A stretch of 64,000 bases of DNA from Azorinus chamasolen (GCA_963576725.1 OY755244.1:77561620-77625619), one strand, 5' to 3'. Shown: positions 44,366 to 56,390, counted from the stretch's first letter. Notes: generated by a model not told the origin, from the sequence alone. Numbers and translations are program-made.

Positions 44366-45124
44366 TATGTTGACCAATATTGCGCAGTTAAACTTTTATC
44401 TCCTTAAACCCCGGTCTGTTTCAAACTTTACTTATAGCTTCTAACTCGTTTGAGCTTTAAAAAGACATGCTGTGTGCAAATGCTAGACAGGACTCACTTG
44501 GCGAGGTTATGAAACATTTTCTCATGAAGCGACTCACGTGATCGATGTCTTTTTATTTGTCACACCTGTGTTAAAGATCAATAATGGTACATATTTGAGT
44601 GTTCGTAGTATCAAGTTTTTATTGTATTTTCATAGTCTCTTTCGTCATAGTTTCATATTCTATAAGCCCCTTTCCTATTAACGTTGTTGTAGATATATTC
44701 AGTTTTCTATAACTACCCATCTTAATCTTTTTCTGTATGGTTATTTCCTGTCTCTCCATTCCAGGGTTCCTATTTCTCTTAACTCTCCCATCTTTGCATT
44801 TCTCTGTTCACTTGTCTCTCAAATCCAGATTTTCTCATACTAGCCAAGCAAGTATAACCATTGTCTGTGAAACAACATTAGTATAAATATTTTATACGTA
44901 AGTGACCAGCATAAAGCAACAAGAACAACAAGAAAATGTTCGGCTGTGTTTATAGGCTGATAGCGCTCTGATTCATTGTCTGTCTGCAAGCTTTTGTAGT
45001 TGAATTCAAAATCTGTTTTACTGTGAACTAGAAACCTTTGAGCACACGGGCATTGACGTAACTATGAACAACTGGAGCAAGGACTTGCGTTAATGATATT
45101 TTGAGAGAATATATTTCGGAGAGA
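44366..45124. other. Unique DNA, no gene recognised
   Basis: Pyrimidine-rich patches (TCTCTCC) but no repeat family or exon that I can support. Confidence 0.4.
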
Positions 45125-46075
<951 letters not shown>

Positions 46076-46829
46076 ATAGTAACCATCGTTATTTAGAATG
46101 TTCCCTTTTCCAGTGTTTTGAACTAACAAGCAACAACACCTAGACCTGCAAAGGTAAAAACGACCATTAGCATCATCAGGTTTTTATCTCATTTTGTTTT
46201 TAACTTCATCTCAGTGTTATAGGGAGAACTAGACCCTGGCAGTCGTTGATCTTGTGGAACAAAATTGACTCAACACGTGTATATAGAGAGTCAAACGGAG
46301 GTCTTTGCTGCAAAATAATATTCAATTCGGGCGAGTGGTTGCAGAGAAAGGTAACTTCATACACATATCCATGGCTGATGTAAGTTTGAAGGAATCTGGT
46401 AGATGATCACACCAAGATTATGACATGCACATGTTGCCAGTTCAATCCAAATGCATGTATTGACATTCCTGTATACATATATATTAACCTACTTGTCGTT
46501 TTGCAATGTTTCTCTATTATTAACTTTGCCATGCTCGTCTATTTCTAAGTTTTGTGTTTTGCAATGCTCTTCTTTTTGAAGACCTACAATGGTAATTTAG
46601 TTGTATATTTCCAGCCCCTATTTGATCGAAGGGTATTCGGCATATTTCGGGACAAGTGCCATAACATTCTTATCTTTAATATTTTACACAATGCTTTTGA
46701 TATACATAGTTCTATTAACCCTTTACTTATTGAGCAAATGTAAAAGGATCGTTATTATTACCATTTAGCAACGTTAGGTAAACATGAGCGGGGCAACTAA
46801 ATATATGAACACTTGAAGAAAGTCTATGT
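46076..46829. other. Unique DNA, no gene recognised
   Basis: One 63-aa frame at 46552 has no recognisable feature. Confidence 0.4.
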
Positions 46830-47885
46830 CGCTGCTGTAGTTGTGCAATGCTCCTTTATGTAGTTGTGCAGTGCTCCTCTATTTGTGGTTGTGCCATTTC
46901 TCCTTTATTACTAGCTGTGCAGTGCTCCTCTATTGGTGGTTGTGCCATTGGTCCTCTATTTGTAGTGTGAAACGCCCTTCTGTAGTTGTGCAGTGCTTCT
47001 TTATTTGTGGTTATGCAGTGTTACTGTATTTGTAGTTGTGCAGTGCTCCTCTATTTGTAGTTGTGAAAAACGCATCTCTATTTGTAGTTGTGGGAAAAAA
47101 CCCACAACCGCTCCTCTATTTGTAGTTTTGCAACGCTCCTCTATTTGTAGATGTGTAATGCGCACCTATATTTGTAGTTGTGCAATGTTTCCCTGCCTGT
47201 AGTTTTACAATGCTCCTCTATTTGTAGTTTTCAAATGATCCTCTTTTTGTAGATGTCCAATGCTCCTTTATTTGTAGTTGTGCAGTGCTAATGTGCAATA
47301 CTGCTCTATTTATAGATGTGATAATTGATGCTCTATTTGTAGATGTGCATCCCCCCCCCCCCTATTTGTGGGTGTGCTAATTTTATAGTTGTGAAATGAG
47401 CCTCTATTTGTAGCCGTGCATCGCTCCTCTATTTGTAGTTGTGAAACGCTCCTCTATCTGTAGATATGCAACGCTCCTCTATTTTATACCCCCGCAATAT
47501 GTTTGAGGGGATTACTAGACCCACCCTGTCCGGCGGTAGGTCGGTATGTTGGTCAGTCGGTTGGTTGATCGGTCCGTCCGCATTTGAACATGGGTAGCAG
47601 CGGTCGCGAACTCCTCCTCGAGTTTTAAAATTATTGACGTTATATTTGGTATACATAATAATCACGAATAGTTATTGTGCAAGACGCAATTTTCATGTGT
47701 TTACGGGTGAGCATTGCAGAATCATCTCCCCTTGAACTTTCAGTAGGTTTTGTCATTTTGACTTGAAACATGGGTATTTGGGTCTGCGACCAAGACTGCT
47801 GTGTGGGATTATTCCATCACCTCTAGTATTAGTTCTAGTTAGCTGTGCAGTGCTCCTATATTTGTACATGTGCAAGGATAATTTA
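46830..47885. repeat. 25-bp minisatellite, interrupted
   Basis: Units close to TAGTTGTGCAATGCTCC then TCTATTTG repeat from 46835 to about 47482 and resume after 47840 (AGCTGTGCAGTGCTCC). A HEL-R element lies between the two parts. Confidence 0.85.
47485..47840 (+). mobile_element. Helentron-like HEL-R element, copy 2, inside the minisatellite
   Basis: TATACCCCCGCAATATG then GAGGGG at the 5' side, a GGTCGGTC/GGTCCGTCCG run, and a 3' end of TATTAGTTCTAGTT. The minisatellite on both sides gives near-exact ends; no target duplication beyond 2 bp is visible. Confidence 0.65.
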
Positions 47886-47892
47886 TTATTAC

Positions 47893-48402
47893 TGTAGAAC
47901 CTCTCTTAAGCGACCATTCATTTATTGAACATAGGAGTCTTAAAAAGCAAGTGGTTACTTTCCGCAGGGCAAAAGTAATGCAGAAAGCTCCTATATGAGC
48001 TTTCAGCGTTACAGACCCATGATTAGACCTCCTATATGAGCTTTCAGCGTTACAGACCCATGATTAGACCTCTTGAGCTTTCAGCGTTACAGACCCATGA
48101 TTAGACCTCTTGAGCTTTCAGCGTTACAGACCCATGATTAGACCTCTTTTGATGACCGCTTAACCCATTCCCTCATATTGACGAATTTTGGCGACTCTGT
48201 AAAAGCCACTTTGTGAAACCAATGTGATAAATAGAGCATTTGCTCCTATAGGAACAAATGCTCTATTTATCACAATGGTTTCAAACTAAAAAATTCTAAA
48301 ATTTTTCTTTTCTCTAGTTAATTTTCCCTTTCGGTAGATTTAGTCAAAGAGGTTATATCTAAAAATAGCCTATGAGGTAATGGGTTAAGACAGGTTCTAC
48401 TG
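47893..48402. mobile_element. MITE family F with internal tandem copies and a nested B
   Basis: CTGTAGAACCTCTCTTAAGC and CTTAAGACAGGTTCTACTG are the ends. Within the right arm a ~37-bp segment (GAGCTTTCAGCGTTACAGAC then CCATGATTAGACCTC) is repeated four times between 47990 and 48145. Confidence 0.8.
48160..48388 (+). mobile_element. MITE family B nested in F at GCTTAAG
   Basis: TTAACCCATTCCCTCATATT ... GAGGTAATGGGTTAA, inserted in the F right end (GACCGC|TTAA|GACAGGTTC). The TTAA is duplicated. Confidence 0.9.
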
Positions 48403-48690
48403 TATTTCAGTTCCCCTACATTGGTAGAGTTTGAACTTTAGAGGTAAATATATTCTGAAAATGGGTGATCCTTCGAAAGCAAAAGTAGAAATGCCAAAAG
48501 AGAAAATTGCAGACTCGGTTTTATTAACTTTTGTTTGGTTTCTTGATGGGAAGAGCATGTCTTTGGTAGCTCAGAAATTAACTAAAAATGGCAACAGGTT
48601 TCGTTAGAGATAGTCAATACACTTTCTGATTGTCCAACATTGGTCTCATTTCAAACCATTTCGAATGAATGAAATTTATGCATGAAATAT

Positions 48691-49291
48691 TTAACCCTAT
48701 ACTCCATGAATACTCATGTAAGAAATGATGACGAACATCAATTGCAGTAAAACCTCTCTATAACGGCCACTAAATTGTGTTCATTAGCTGGTATTTAGGG
48801 CAGGTGACTGTTTAAAGCAGCGTTCTGTTTTACTTTCACCTTGCTTTAAGCGGTCACCTGCTTTTGACACAAAATACTTGATGTGATTTAGTGGCCGTTA
48901 TAGAGAGGTTTAACTGTAATTTAGTGGCCGCTATAGAGAGGTTTTATTGTTATTTAGAGGTTTTACTGTAATTTAGTGGTCGTTATAGAGAGGTTTGATT
49001 GTAATTTAGTGGTCGTTATATAGAGGTTTTATTGTAATTTAGTGGGCGCTATAGAGAGGTTTTGCTGTAATTTAGTGGTCGTTATAGAGAGGTTTTACTG
49101 TACATTCATTTGTATAATGGCATGTGAACAAAGGAAATGTGGCCATGAATGAAACTATAGAGTCATAAATATTTTATTTCATAACCAATTGGAGTAGTCC
49201 TGATCAGACCACTTCTGTAAGATTTGTCTGATCTCGGTCTACTCTGTTTGCAAAGGCGTAGAAAATGTGTATTTACGGAGTAAAGGGTTAA
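48691..49291 (+). mobile_element. MITE family A2 carrying a nested D
   Basis: TTAACCCTATACTCCATGAA ... GGAGTAAAGGGTTAA. A D element splits it after GAACATCAATTG; it resumes with ATTCATTTGTATAATGGCAT. Confidence 0.8.
48745..49100 (+). mobile_element. MITE family D with tandemly amplified right end
   Basis: CAGTAAAACCTCTCTATAAC at the left. At the right the terminal segment (AATTTAGTGGTCGTTATAGA then GAGGTTTTACTGT) recurs about six times between 48890 and 49100, each copy 34-37 bp. The hairpin is shortened. Confidence 0.85.
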
Positions 49292-49363
49292 TTTCACCCC
49301 ATTCCGTTTTCTTTATCCATTAGGTTCAAGTACTCAAATTTTAAAAAAAAGCAGAATACATTT

Positions 49364-49751
49364 CCGTAGAACCTGTCTGAAGCAGCCATTCGATCATTGA
49401 ACATAGGAGTTTTAAAAAAGCAGGTGGTTGCTCAATGCAGGGCAAGTCATGCAGGGCAGTTCCTGTAGGAGCATTAGGAGCATTATGCATCACTTTTGAT
49501 GGCCGCTTAACCCTTTCCTCCATAAATATGCCTTGCTATGCCTCTGTGATAACCAATTCATGAAACCATTGTGATAAATAGAGCATTTGCTCAAATAGGA
49601 GCAAATGCTCTATCTATCACAATGGTTTCAAACTACAAAATTCTAAAAAAATTACTTTTCTCTAGTAAATGCTCCTTTTTGGTAGATTCATACAAAGAGG
49701 TTGGGTCTAAAAATAGCCTACGGAGGAAAGGGTTAAGACAAGTTCTACTGT
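49364..49751. mobile_element. MITE family F carrying a nested B
   Basis: GTAGAACCTGTCTGAAGC and TTAAGACAAGTTCTACTG are the ends. The hairpin is partly deleted. Confidence 0.75.
49507..49736 (+). mobile_element. MITE family B nested in F at GCTTAAG
   Basis: TTAACCCTTTCCTCCATAAA ... GGAGGAAAGGGTTAA, in the same F position (GGCCGC|TTAA|GACAAG) as the 48160 copy. The hairpin tip is GCTCAAATAGGAGC. Confidence 0.9.
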
Positions 49752-49796
49752 ACTCAGATATTTTTTTATTGTTTACAAATGATATATAGTATATAA

Positions 49797-50150
49797 ATTA
49801 GAACCTGTCTTAAGCGACCACTAAAAGAGTTTTAACGCTGGTTAGGGCAGATGTTAGTTTATTGCAAGCAACTCATGTTTTACCCTTCACGTTAAGAAAC
49901 AATGACGTCATGAACATTAATTAGACTAATTGTTATAATGGTACATGAACAAATGAACTTTTGGCTATTACAGAAACTGTATAATCATGTATATATTATT
50001 TTCATAAGCAAACAGAGCAGACCCAGATCAGACGGCTCCTGTAGGAGCCGTCTGATCTGGGTCTACTCTTTTTGCAAATGAGTGAAAAAACGTCTTAATG
50101 GAGTAAGGGGTTAGTTATGTGGTCGCTTTAAAACATGCTTTTGCTGTACA
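49797..50150. mobile_element. F-type element carrying an A2
   Basis: TAGAACCTGTCTTAAGCGAC at the left and GTGGTCGCTTTAAAACATG at the right surround an A2 element at about 49880-50115. That A2 has TGACGTCA at 49903-49910 and a perfect GGCTCCTGTAGGAGCC hairpin. Confidence 0.65.
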
Positions 50151-50384
50151 AATTAATGAGTATTTAGTGATTGTATTCATAGAGTTTTTCCTTTGTAGTT
50201 GTGGTACCGTTAAGTGCTTCAATTCACATAACGCTAATGATAAACTTTAATTTGATAATTCTTCTCTTTTAATTACTGAAGCTATTATCGTTGATGGCAT
50301 ATAGTGTTGCATTCGCCTGCCCACACGCCCGGAGGTGCGTCTTGAAAATATTGTGTGTCCATATTCTTCAATACATTACAAAGC
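50151..50384. other. Unique DNA
   Basis: No feature recognised. Confidence 0.35.
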
Positions 50385-50512
50385 TACAGATAGAGGTGCG
50401 TACCCAAATACTAAAATCGTCATTTCTCCACCAAACCCTATACCGTGACCCTATACCGAAGAAGAGACTATTCTAAAGAGTGGTCACAGTATAGGGTTTG
50501 GTGGAGATTTAT
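50385..50512. mobile_element. MITE family G core
   Basis: AGCTACAGATAGAGGTGCGT, TTTCTCCACCAAACCCTATA, GACTATTCTAAAGAGTGG and the return arm; one outer end is missing. Confidence 0.65.
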
Positions 50513-50528
50513 ATTTACATATATGAGC

Positions 50529-50757
50529 ATTTAACCATTTCCTTCATATAAATTCGCCAATAGAGTAGACCAAGATCAGACAGCTCCTATAGGAGCCGTC
50601 TGACCAGTGTCTGTCCTGTTTGCTTTTGACACGATATAGATCTGATTCTCCTGTTTTTTTTAAAAGCAAACGATTTCCTTGAAAAAATTACATACAGCTA
50701 ATAAATATTCATGATTCCATATATTTCTCACATGAATATTGAACAGGGAAATGGTCA
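50529..50757 (-). mobile_element. MITE family A, reverse
   Basis: TTAACCATTTCCTTCATATA, hairpin CAGACAGCTCCTATAGGAGC with its complement, and CATGAATATTGAACAGGG then AAATGG at the far end. Confidence 0.7.
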
Positions 50758-50789
50758 TACCCCATGCATTACTCGAATGATATGCCCTT

Positions 50790-51190
50790 TAACATTTCCT
50801 TGTTGATTATCATGTAAGAAATAATGACCTAATGAATATGTATCACCTGAAATTTTGCAAAGACAAATGTTGACGGGATTTTTCTATTACAATTTCATTA
50901 TCAAACAGAGCAGACCCTGATCAGACAGCTCATGCAGGGACCGTCTGATCTGGGTCTATTCTGATTGCCAGGGATTTGTTTACATTTTTTGTTTGTTTAC
51001 ATTTTTGTGTTTGTATTCCTCCTATAGGAGCCGTCTGATCAGGGTCTGTTCTGTTTGCTTTTGACATGATATATATCTCGTTCTACTGTTTTTGTCAACG
51101 CAAAGGATTTCTTATATATTTTTTACATACAGCTAATTAATATTCATGATGTCATATATTTCTTACATGGATATTGAACAGGGAAACGGT
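50790..51190. mobile_element. Two family A elements, fused or overlapping
   Basis: A forward A2 (TTTAACATTTCCTTG ... TGATCTGGGTCTATTCTG) runs into the right half of a reverse A (CTCCTATAGGAGCCGTCTGA ... CATGGATATTGAACAGGG). The join is near 51010. Confidence 0.6.
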
Positions 51191-51214
51191 AATCTCTCAT
51201 TACTCCATTGATGT

Positions 51215-51450
51215 GCCCTTTAACCTTTCCATGTTGAATATCATGTAAGAAATAATGATCTAATGAATATGTAGTACCTGATATTTTGCAATGACTTATA
51301 TTCACGGGATTTTTTTATTCTGGTAGAAACTGTAGAGTCAGGTCTATTACAATTTCATCAGCAAACAGAACAGACCCTGATCAGACAGCTCCTATAGGAA
51401 CCGTCTGATCTGGGTCTACTTTGTTTGCATATGGAATAAGATAAATATAC
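51215..51450 (+). mobile_element. MITE family A2
   Basis: CCCTTTAACCTTTCCATG at the left, ATCATGTAAGAAATAATGAT, hairpin CAGACAGCTCCTATAGG and AACCGTCTGATCTGGGTCT. The right end is lost. Confidence 0.65.
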
Positions 51451-51719
51451 ATGTGATTCCAGTTTCTTCTATGCCCAAAATGTCTTGCGTCTATAATCCA
51501 ATTACTATTTACAATTTTAGTATTTCCTAGAAGAAAATGCACGGAGTTAAAGGTAAGGCAGCGATAGGCTTTGGTCAGTTGTGTTTCCAAACAAAGTATA
51601 TGGCTATTCACCCTTTTCCCCAACCAATGACGTCATTCAGTTATCAGGCTTTGATAAAAACTGTTATGTTAGCTCCGTGGGACCCTTATACAGTAGGGTC
51701 GTTCATAAAAAACAGGCAT

Positions 51720-52003
51720 AATTATGGATATGTACGGCAGGTGGTAGCTTAATGCAGGTCAAAAGTATTGCAGAAAGCTCCTATAGGAATATTCATGGAC
51801 AAAATAGTTATAATGAAATGTGGAAGTTGGAACAGTGTACATAGCCATTGTAGAAAGTAAAGAAACAGATCTTTCAAATCCCGTTAACAAACAGAGCTAA
51901 CCCAGATCAGACGGCTCCTATAGGATCCTACATGATCCGTCTTATCTGGATCTACTCTGTTTGCAAATGCGCGAAAAGGCGTTTATATGAAGGAAAGGGT
52001 TAA
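51720..52003. mobile_element. Chimera: F left half joined to A1
   Basis: The F left arm (GCAGGTGGTAGCTTAATGCA ... AGAAAGCTCCTATAGG) changes directly into A1 sequence (AATATTCATGGACAAAATAG ... GAAAGGGTTAA). The switch falls at the shared CTCCTATAGG tip. The A1 hairpin has extra bases in its own tip. Confidence 0.7.
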
Positions 52004-52263
52004 TTATATACATATACGAGTGTAAGTCACACTATAAGTCAAACACGAAATCAACCTAAACTCCATCAATATCGATGGTCTTAATCACTATGACCATCAA
52101 TGACCTATTTTGGGCCACTCTGTCGCCGATTTGTGGATAATTTCATCCGTGGTAATCATTATTAATCAACCTCCCATTGAATAATTAAATCAGTTCAGTT
52201 GCCTCACCGCGTTCTTTATCCGGCTAAAGCCGCACGTATTGTGATCGCGCCTGTCGCCCTGTC

Positions 52264-52503
52264 AAACCTTTACTCCAGTGAATATTCATGTAAGAAATAA
52301 TTACTGTACGAATACTAGTATTTATACTGGCATATGGACATAAGAAATGTTGACCATGGCAGAAACTGTAGAATCAGATCTATATTATTTCATGATCAAA
52401 CAGAACCGACCCTGATCAGACGGCTCCTATAGGAGCCGTCTGATCTGGATCTACTCTGTTTGCAAATGGCGTGAAAAGGCGTTTGTATCAGGGAAAGGGC
52501 TAA
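52264..52503 (+). mobile_element. MITE family A2, well-formed hairpin
   Basis: AACCTTTACTCCAGTGAATA ... hairpin CAGACGGCTCCTATAGGAGC with complement ... GGGAAAGGGCTAA. Confidence 0.8.
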
Positions 52504-52904
52504 GCAGATCAGCGTGGATTGTCATATCATCAATATATATCTGGGAGTTCGATTTTTCAACGCGCCACTACACATTCTCGCGAGAATCACCGAACCTTCG
52601 GATACTGTTCGGAAAACGCCGACAGTTAACACGACAATGGGCCACTACATAGCATTGTCGGCGTCAATGTTATTCCTGCGTTTTTAAAGCTACCCAGTCC
52701 GCGCACGTTAATCTGTCGTTTGGATAATCACAAAGATCGCGATCAGGATCTAAACCCATTTTGACACAAGAGATGTACCTTTGTACGGAACTGACACGGC
52801 TGCCAAACGGTTTGACAGAATTCCAAAGCAGACGACACTTTCAGTCAATGAAAGCAAATCTCCAATAACCGATATACTGTTTCAAAGGCAGATATTTATC
52901 GGGA
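52504..52904. other. Unique DNA with a TCTCGCGAGA palindrome
   Basis: TTCTCGCGAGAA lies at 52575-52586. The stretch is less AT-rich and free of MITEs. TCTCGCGAGA is a known animal promoter motif; a regulatory role is only inferred. Confidence 0.4.
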
Positions 52905-52914
52905 TATTACGAAG

Positions 52915-53138
52915 TCAACCCTTAATCTGATGGAAATGTCTTTTAGTGCCGTTGCAAACAGTGTAGATCCTACAAGTGCCGTCTGATCTGGGTCTACTCT
53001 GTTTGCATATGGACTATTATAGCTTCTGCGATGGACAAAACTTTCTGTGTTCAAATGCCAATTATGAAAATGGACGTAATTAACATGCATGGTGTAATTA
53101 TTTCTCACATGAATATTCATGGCATAAGGGGTTAACTC
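52915..53138 (-). mobile_element. MITE family A2, reverse
   Basis: AACCCTTAATCTGATGG at the left, a shortened hairpin (GCCGTCTGATCTGGGTCT), then CTCACATGAATATTCATGGC and AAGGGGTTAAC. Confidence 0.65.
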
Positions 53139-53232
53139 TTTCCGCAACATGTAGCTCTGTTAACAGTTTGGATTCAGATAAGACGCCCTATCAAGTCGCC
53201 CCCTCCCCACACACACAACACACAGACAGCTT

Positions 53233-53390
53233 TAACCCTTTCCTTATTGTAAACGCATTTCACGCATCTGCATACAGAGTAGGCCCAGATGTACTACACT
53301 CCTATAGGAGCCGTCTGATCAGGATCTGCTCTGTTTGCCAATGGAATTTGATAGACCTGTTTCTTTTGTTTCTAAAATAGCTACAATGTT
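53233..53390 (-). mobile_element. Family A fragment, reverse
   Basis: TTTAACCCTTTCCTTATTG, CGCATTTCACGCATCTGC, then hairpin half CTCCTATAGGAGCCGTCTGA. The distal half is absent. Confidence 0.6.
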
Positions 53391-53733
53391 CCACCTTCTA
53401 TATTTCAGTATAACTTTGTCTGTGCATGAATATTCTGTAGGTATTAAAAAAACCCAACATAGAACACGAAAAGGGTTTAGCTCTGATTGTAGTTTTGATT
53501 ACTTACAGAGAATTGCAGCAGGCGATTGTAACTTGCAGATGAAAGTTGTTCAGTGTTCCAAAGGTTGAAAAATGCCACCAATGCTCTACTGAGCGATGTC
53601 ATTGCGTAGGAATTTTTGATGGTCTCGGATGAAAAACTGGCGTTATCGTTAAAGAAATCCCTAGAAACATATATACTTATAGTGAAATGGACAGAAAGGG
53701 GTGGAAATATAGTAAGCTAGACGGGTGGAGAGA

Positions 53734-53734
<1 letters not shown>

Positions 53735-53778
<44 letters not shown>

Positions 53779-53792
53779 AGGGTAGGATTTAA
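53735..53792. repeat. (GA)n microsatellite
   Basis: Uninterrupted GA units followed by GGGAGGGAGGG. Confidence 0.9.
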
Positions 53793-53794
53793 CC

Positions 53795-54199
53795 ATTTAA
53801 CTTCATAAATGCTCCTTTCTACGCTGTTGCAAACACAGTAGATATAGATATGCAGAGCAACAGATAAACGTGCGTACTCAAATACTAAAATCGTCATTTC
53901 TCCACCAAACCCTATTTTGTGACCACACTTTAGAATCGTCTCGAAAAACACCCTATGTTGTGACCACTCTTTAGAATCGTCTCGAAGAGACGATTCTAAA
54001 GAGTGGTCACAACATGGGGTTTGGTGGAGAAATAAAGAAATTATTCTTGGAAATATTTTAATTTACGCATCTTATCTGGAGCTCTGGATATGATTCAACA
54101 GTTTCTGCCATGGCCAAATGTTTCTATGTACTATTATGACAATTAATCTTCATGATGTCATTATATCTTACATGAATATTTATAGTGTAAAGAGTTAAT
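53795..54199 (-). mobile_element. MITE family A2, reverse, split by G
   Basis: TTAACCATTTAACTTCATAA ... GTAGATATAGATATG on one side and ATTCAACAGTTTCTGCC ... GTAAAGAGTTAA on the other are contiguous in A2 once G is removed. Confidence 0.75.
53853..54086. mobile_element. MITE family G with a GATATG target duplication
   Basis: CAGAGCAACAGATAAACGTG ... CTTATCTGGAGCTCTG. GATATG lies directly before (53847-53852) and after (54087-54092), whereas the A2 host has it once. The left hairpin arm is partly duplicated (two ATGTTGTGACCACTC-type segments). Confidence 0.85.
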
Positions 54200-54524
54200 G
54201 TCAGATAATGAAAGAAAAAGATAACTGGACAAAGAAGGCTTATAATTCCAATTATGTCGACCCTGTGATTGAGAAATATAGCAAATCTCTTGATAATAAT
54301 ATCGCAATTTACATGTAATTGAATTGACGTGTGTTTTACCTGCCATGTAGACTGTGTTAGCTGGTGTTTTCATAGATGTAAAACATTTGGAACTGGCGAT
54401 GTACTACACTGTTTGCAATCTCATAATACCCTTTTCCCAGGCAGCGATCCAAATGATCTGTATTTTGCGACCATTTAAGGAACAAAGAGTTCAGAAGGGA
54501 CAGGTGATTGCTTAATGCAGAACG
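54200..54524. other. Unique DNA
   Basis: No gene or repeat recognised; an F-like scrap (GATTGCTTAATGCAGAACG) lies at 54507-54525. Confidence 0.4.
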
Positions 54525-55275
54525 TTCACCAGGCCTTGAGCAGATATGGATCAAACGCGTTCACCAGCTATGGTTCAAACGCGTTCACCAGATCAGGATC
54601 AAACGCGTTCACCAGATCTGGATCAAACGCGTTCACCAGACATTGATCAAACGCGTTCACCAGACATTGATCAAACGCGTTCACCAGACATTGATCAAAC
54701 GCGTTCACCAGATCTGGATCAAACGCGTTCACCAGACATTGATAAAACGCGTTCACCAGATCAGGATCAAGCGCGTTCACCAGACATTGATAAAACGCGT
54801 TCACCAGATCAGGATCAAACGCGTTCACCAGACACTGATAAAACGCGTTCACCAGATCTGGATCAAACGCGTTCACCAGACATTGATAAACGCGTTCACC
54901 AGATCAGGATCAAGCGCGTTCACCAGATCTGGATCAAACGCGTTCACCAGATCTGGAGCAAACGCGTTCACCAGACATTGATCAAGCGCATTCACCAGAC
55001 ATTGATCAAACGCGTTCACCAGATCAGGATCAAACGCGTTCACCAGATCTGGAGCAAACGCGTTCACCAGATCTGGATCAAACGCATTCACCAGACATTG
55101 ATCAAACGCGTTCACCAGATCTGGTACAAACGTGTTCCCCAGTTTTTAATCAAGCGCGTTCGTCAGACCTTGATCAAACACGTTCACCAGATCTGGATCT
55201 AACGCGTTAAGCAGACCTTGATCAAACACGTTCACCAGATCTGGATCTAACGCGTTCACCAGATCTGGATCAAAC
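54525..55275. repeat. 24-bp minisatellite with an ACGCGT core, about 31 units
   Basis: Unit: GATCAAACGCGTTCACCAG plus ATCTG, with CATTG or TCAGG as variants of the last five bases. Because 24 is a multiple of three, frames on both strands stay open (218 aa and 157 aa plus; 102 aa minus). These have no start context or splice support and shift frame at single-base losses (e.g. near 54888). Confidence 0.9.
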
Positions 55276-56390
55276 GCAGCTTTCCAATCAATCTAGGTTT
55301 GCACTGTTTGCATCATTTATTGAATATGCTTAATCGGTTGTCGTGAGTTGCGCAGATTACATACGGGTGGGTGTAAAATGCTGCCTTTTGATATTAATTG
55401 AACATTTAACATATGAAATATGCATTAATCAAATCCCATATGTCTTTTAATCTGGACAGAATCGCTTGATTATGCAACATATAATCTTTTTCTACGTTAT
55501 CGTTAGATTCAGTGTAAATTTTCCATAAGATATTGTATGCTTGTCGGGCAATCTCTCAGAAAGCCACTTGCATTCGCGCTAGAATACACTGCAAACTGCT
55601 AGAAACAATTTTAACGTGGCGTAGTGATGAATTTTGAATGAGAGAACCTAATTATGCAAGCCTCAAACTTGTAGTATATCGGTAGAATGCAGGGTGCTTC
55701 TGTAGTATGGTAGAATCGATTTTTGTCTTGCTTTCAGTAGACGCTTGACAGTCATCGGAAATAGACATAGGCCCTATTGGAAAGCGCGCAGAGTACCCGG
55801 TGGTTTCGACTGAACTCAGTCTGTTGTTTTCTTACCACAATGGCGCATACGACGTGAAATATGGCAAAGGAACTGGGCGAAATTGTCGGCGTTATTCGCT
55901 CATATCGTGTAAATTTGGAAGATAGGTGCTCAGGGCGTTTGCATTGTTATATCCTTGGCCGGACTGCGCGTAAATTTCTTCATTGATTCGGTCGTATGTT
56001 AATAGAGCTGATAAGTATGTGTGTAACATCTAACGAGTGTACATGTAGCCTAGGCGATTCCGTTGGTGATGCTGGAGGATGTATACGGATGGAATTTACT
56101 TACTTGTGATTTAGCTTAGTTCCGTAATATGAAAGGAAATACGTGCATTAATGCAATATGGACATAGCTTCAATGTTGGCGAAAGTGTGCTTTATCGATT
56201 TTTAATATCGTAAGGGAAGCTTCTGCACATCTGAGCTATTGAATGTGTTTGTGATTTAATACGCTCACCTTGAAAAGCCCGTTTTCTACGCTCAGCATAT
56301 CATGAAAAGCGTTTGTTGAAACCCTCATAACCTGTCAAAATTGTTTACCTCGAGGATTTCGATTTGTCTCCCTCCGATAATAGTACAATA
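55276..56390 (+). promoter_or_regulatory. Upstream region and presumed 5' UTR of the Shal gene
   Basis: MITE-free unique DNA between the minisatellite and the start codon. No convincing TATA box was found. Upstream 5' exons are possible. Confidence 0.4.

Noticed and set aside
54508..55202. 157-218 aa repetitive frames (DQTRSPD- and KRVHQ-type)
   Set aside because: By-product of a 24-bp repeat that is open in several frames on both strands, with frame-shifting single-base changes between units.
56364..56390. Nine extra residues before the Shal methionine
   Set aside because: The upstream frame opens with TTG; the ATG at 56391 gives the conserved Kv4 N-terminus.
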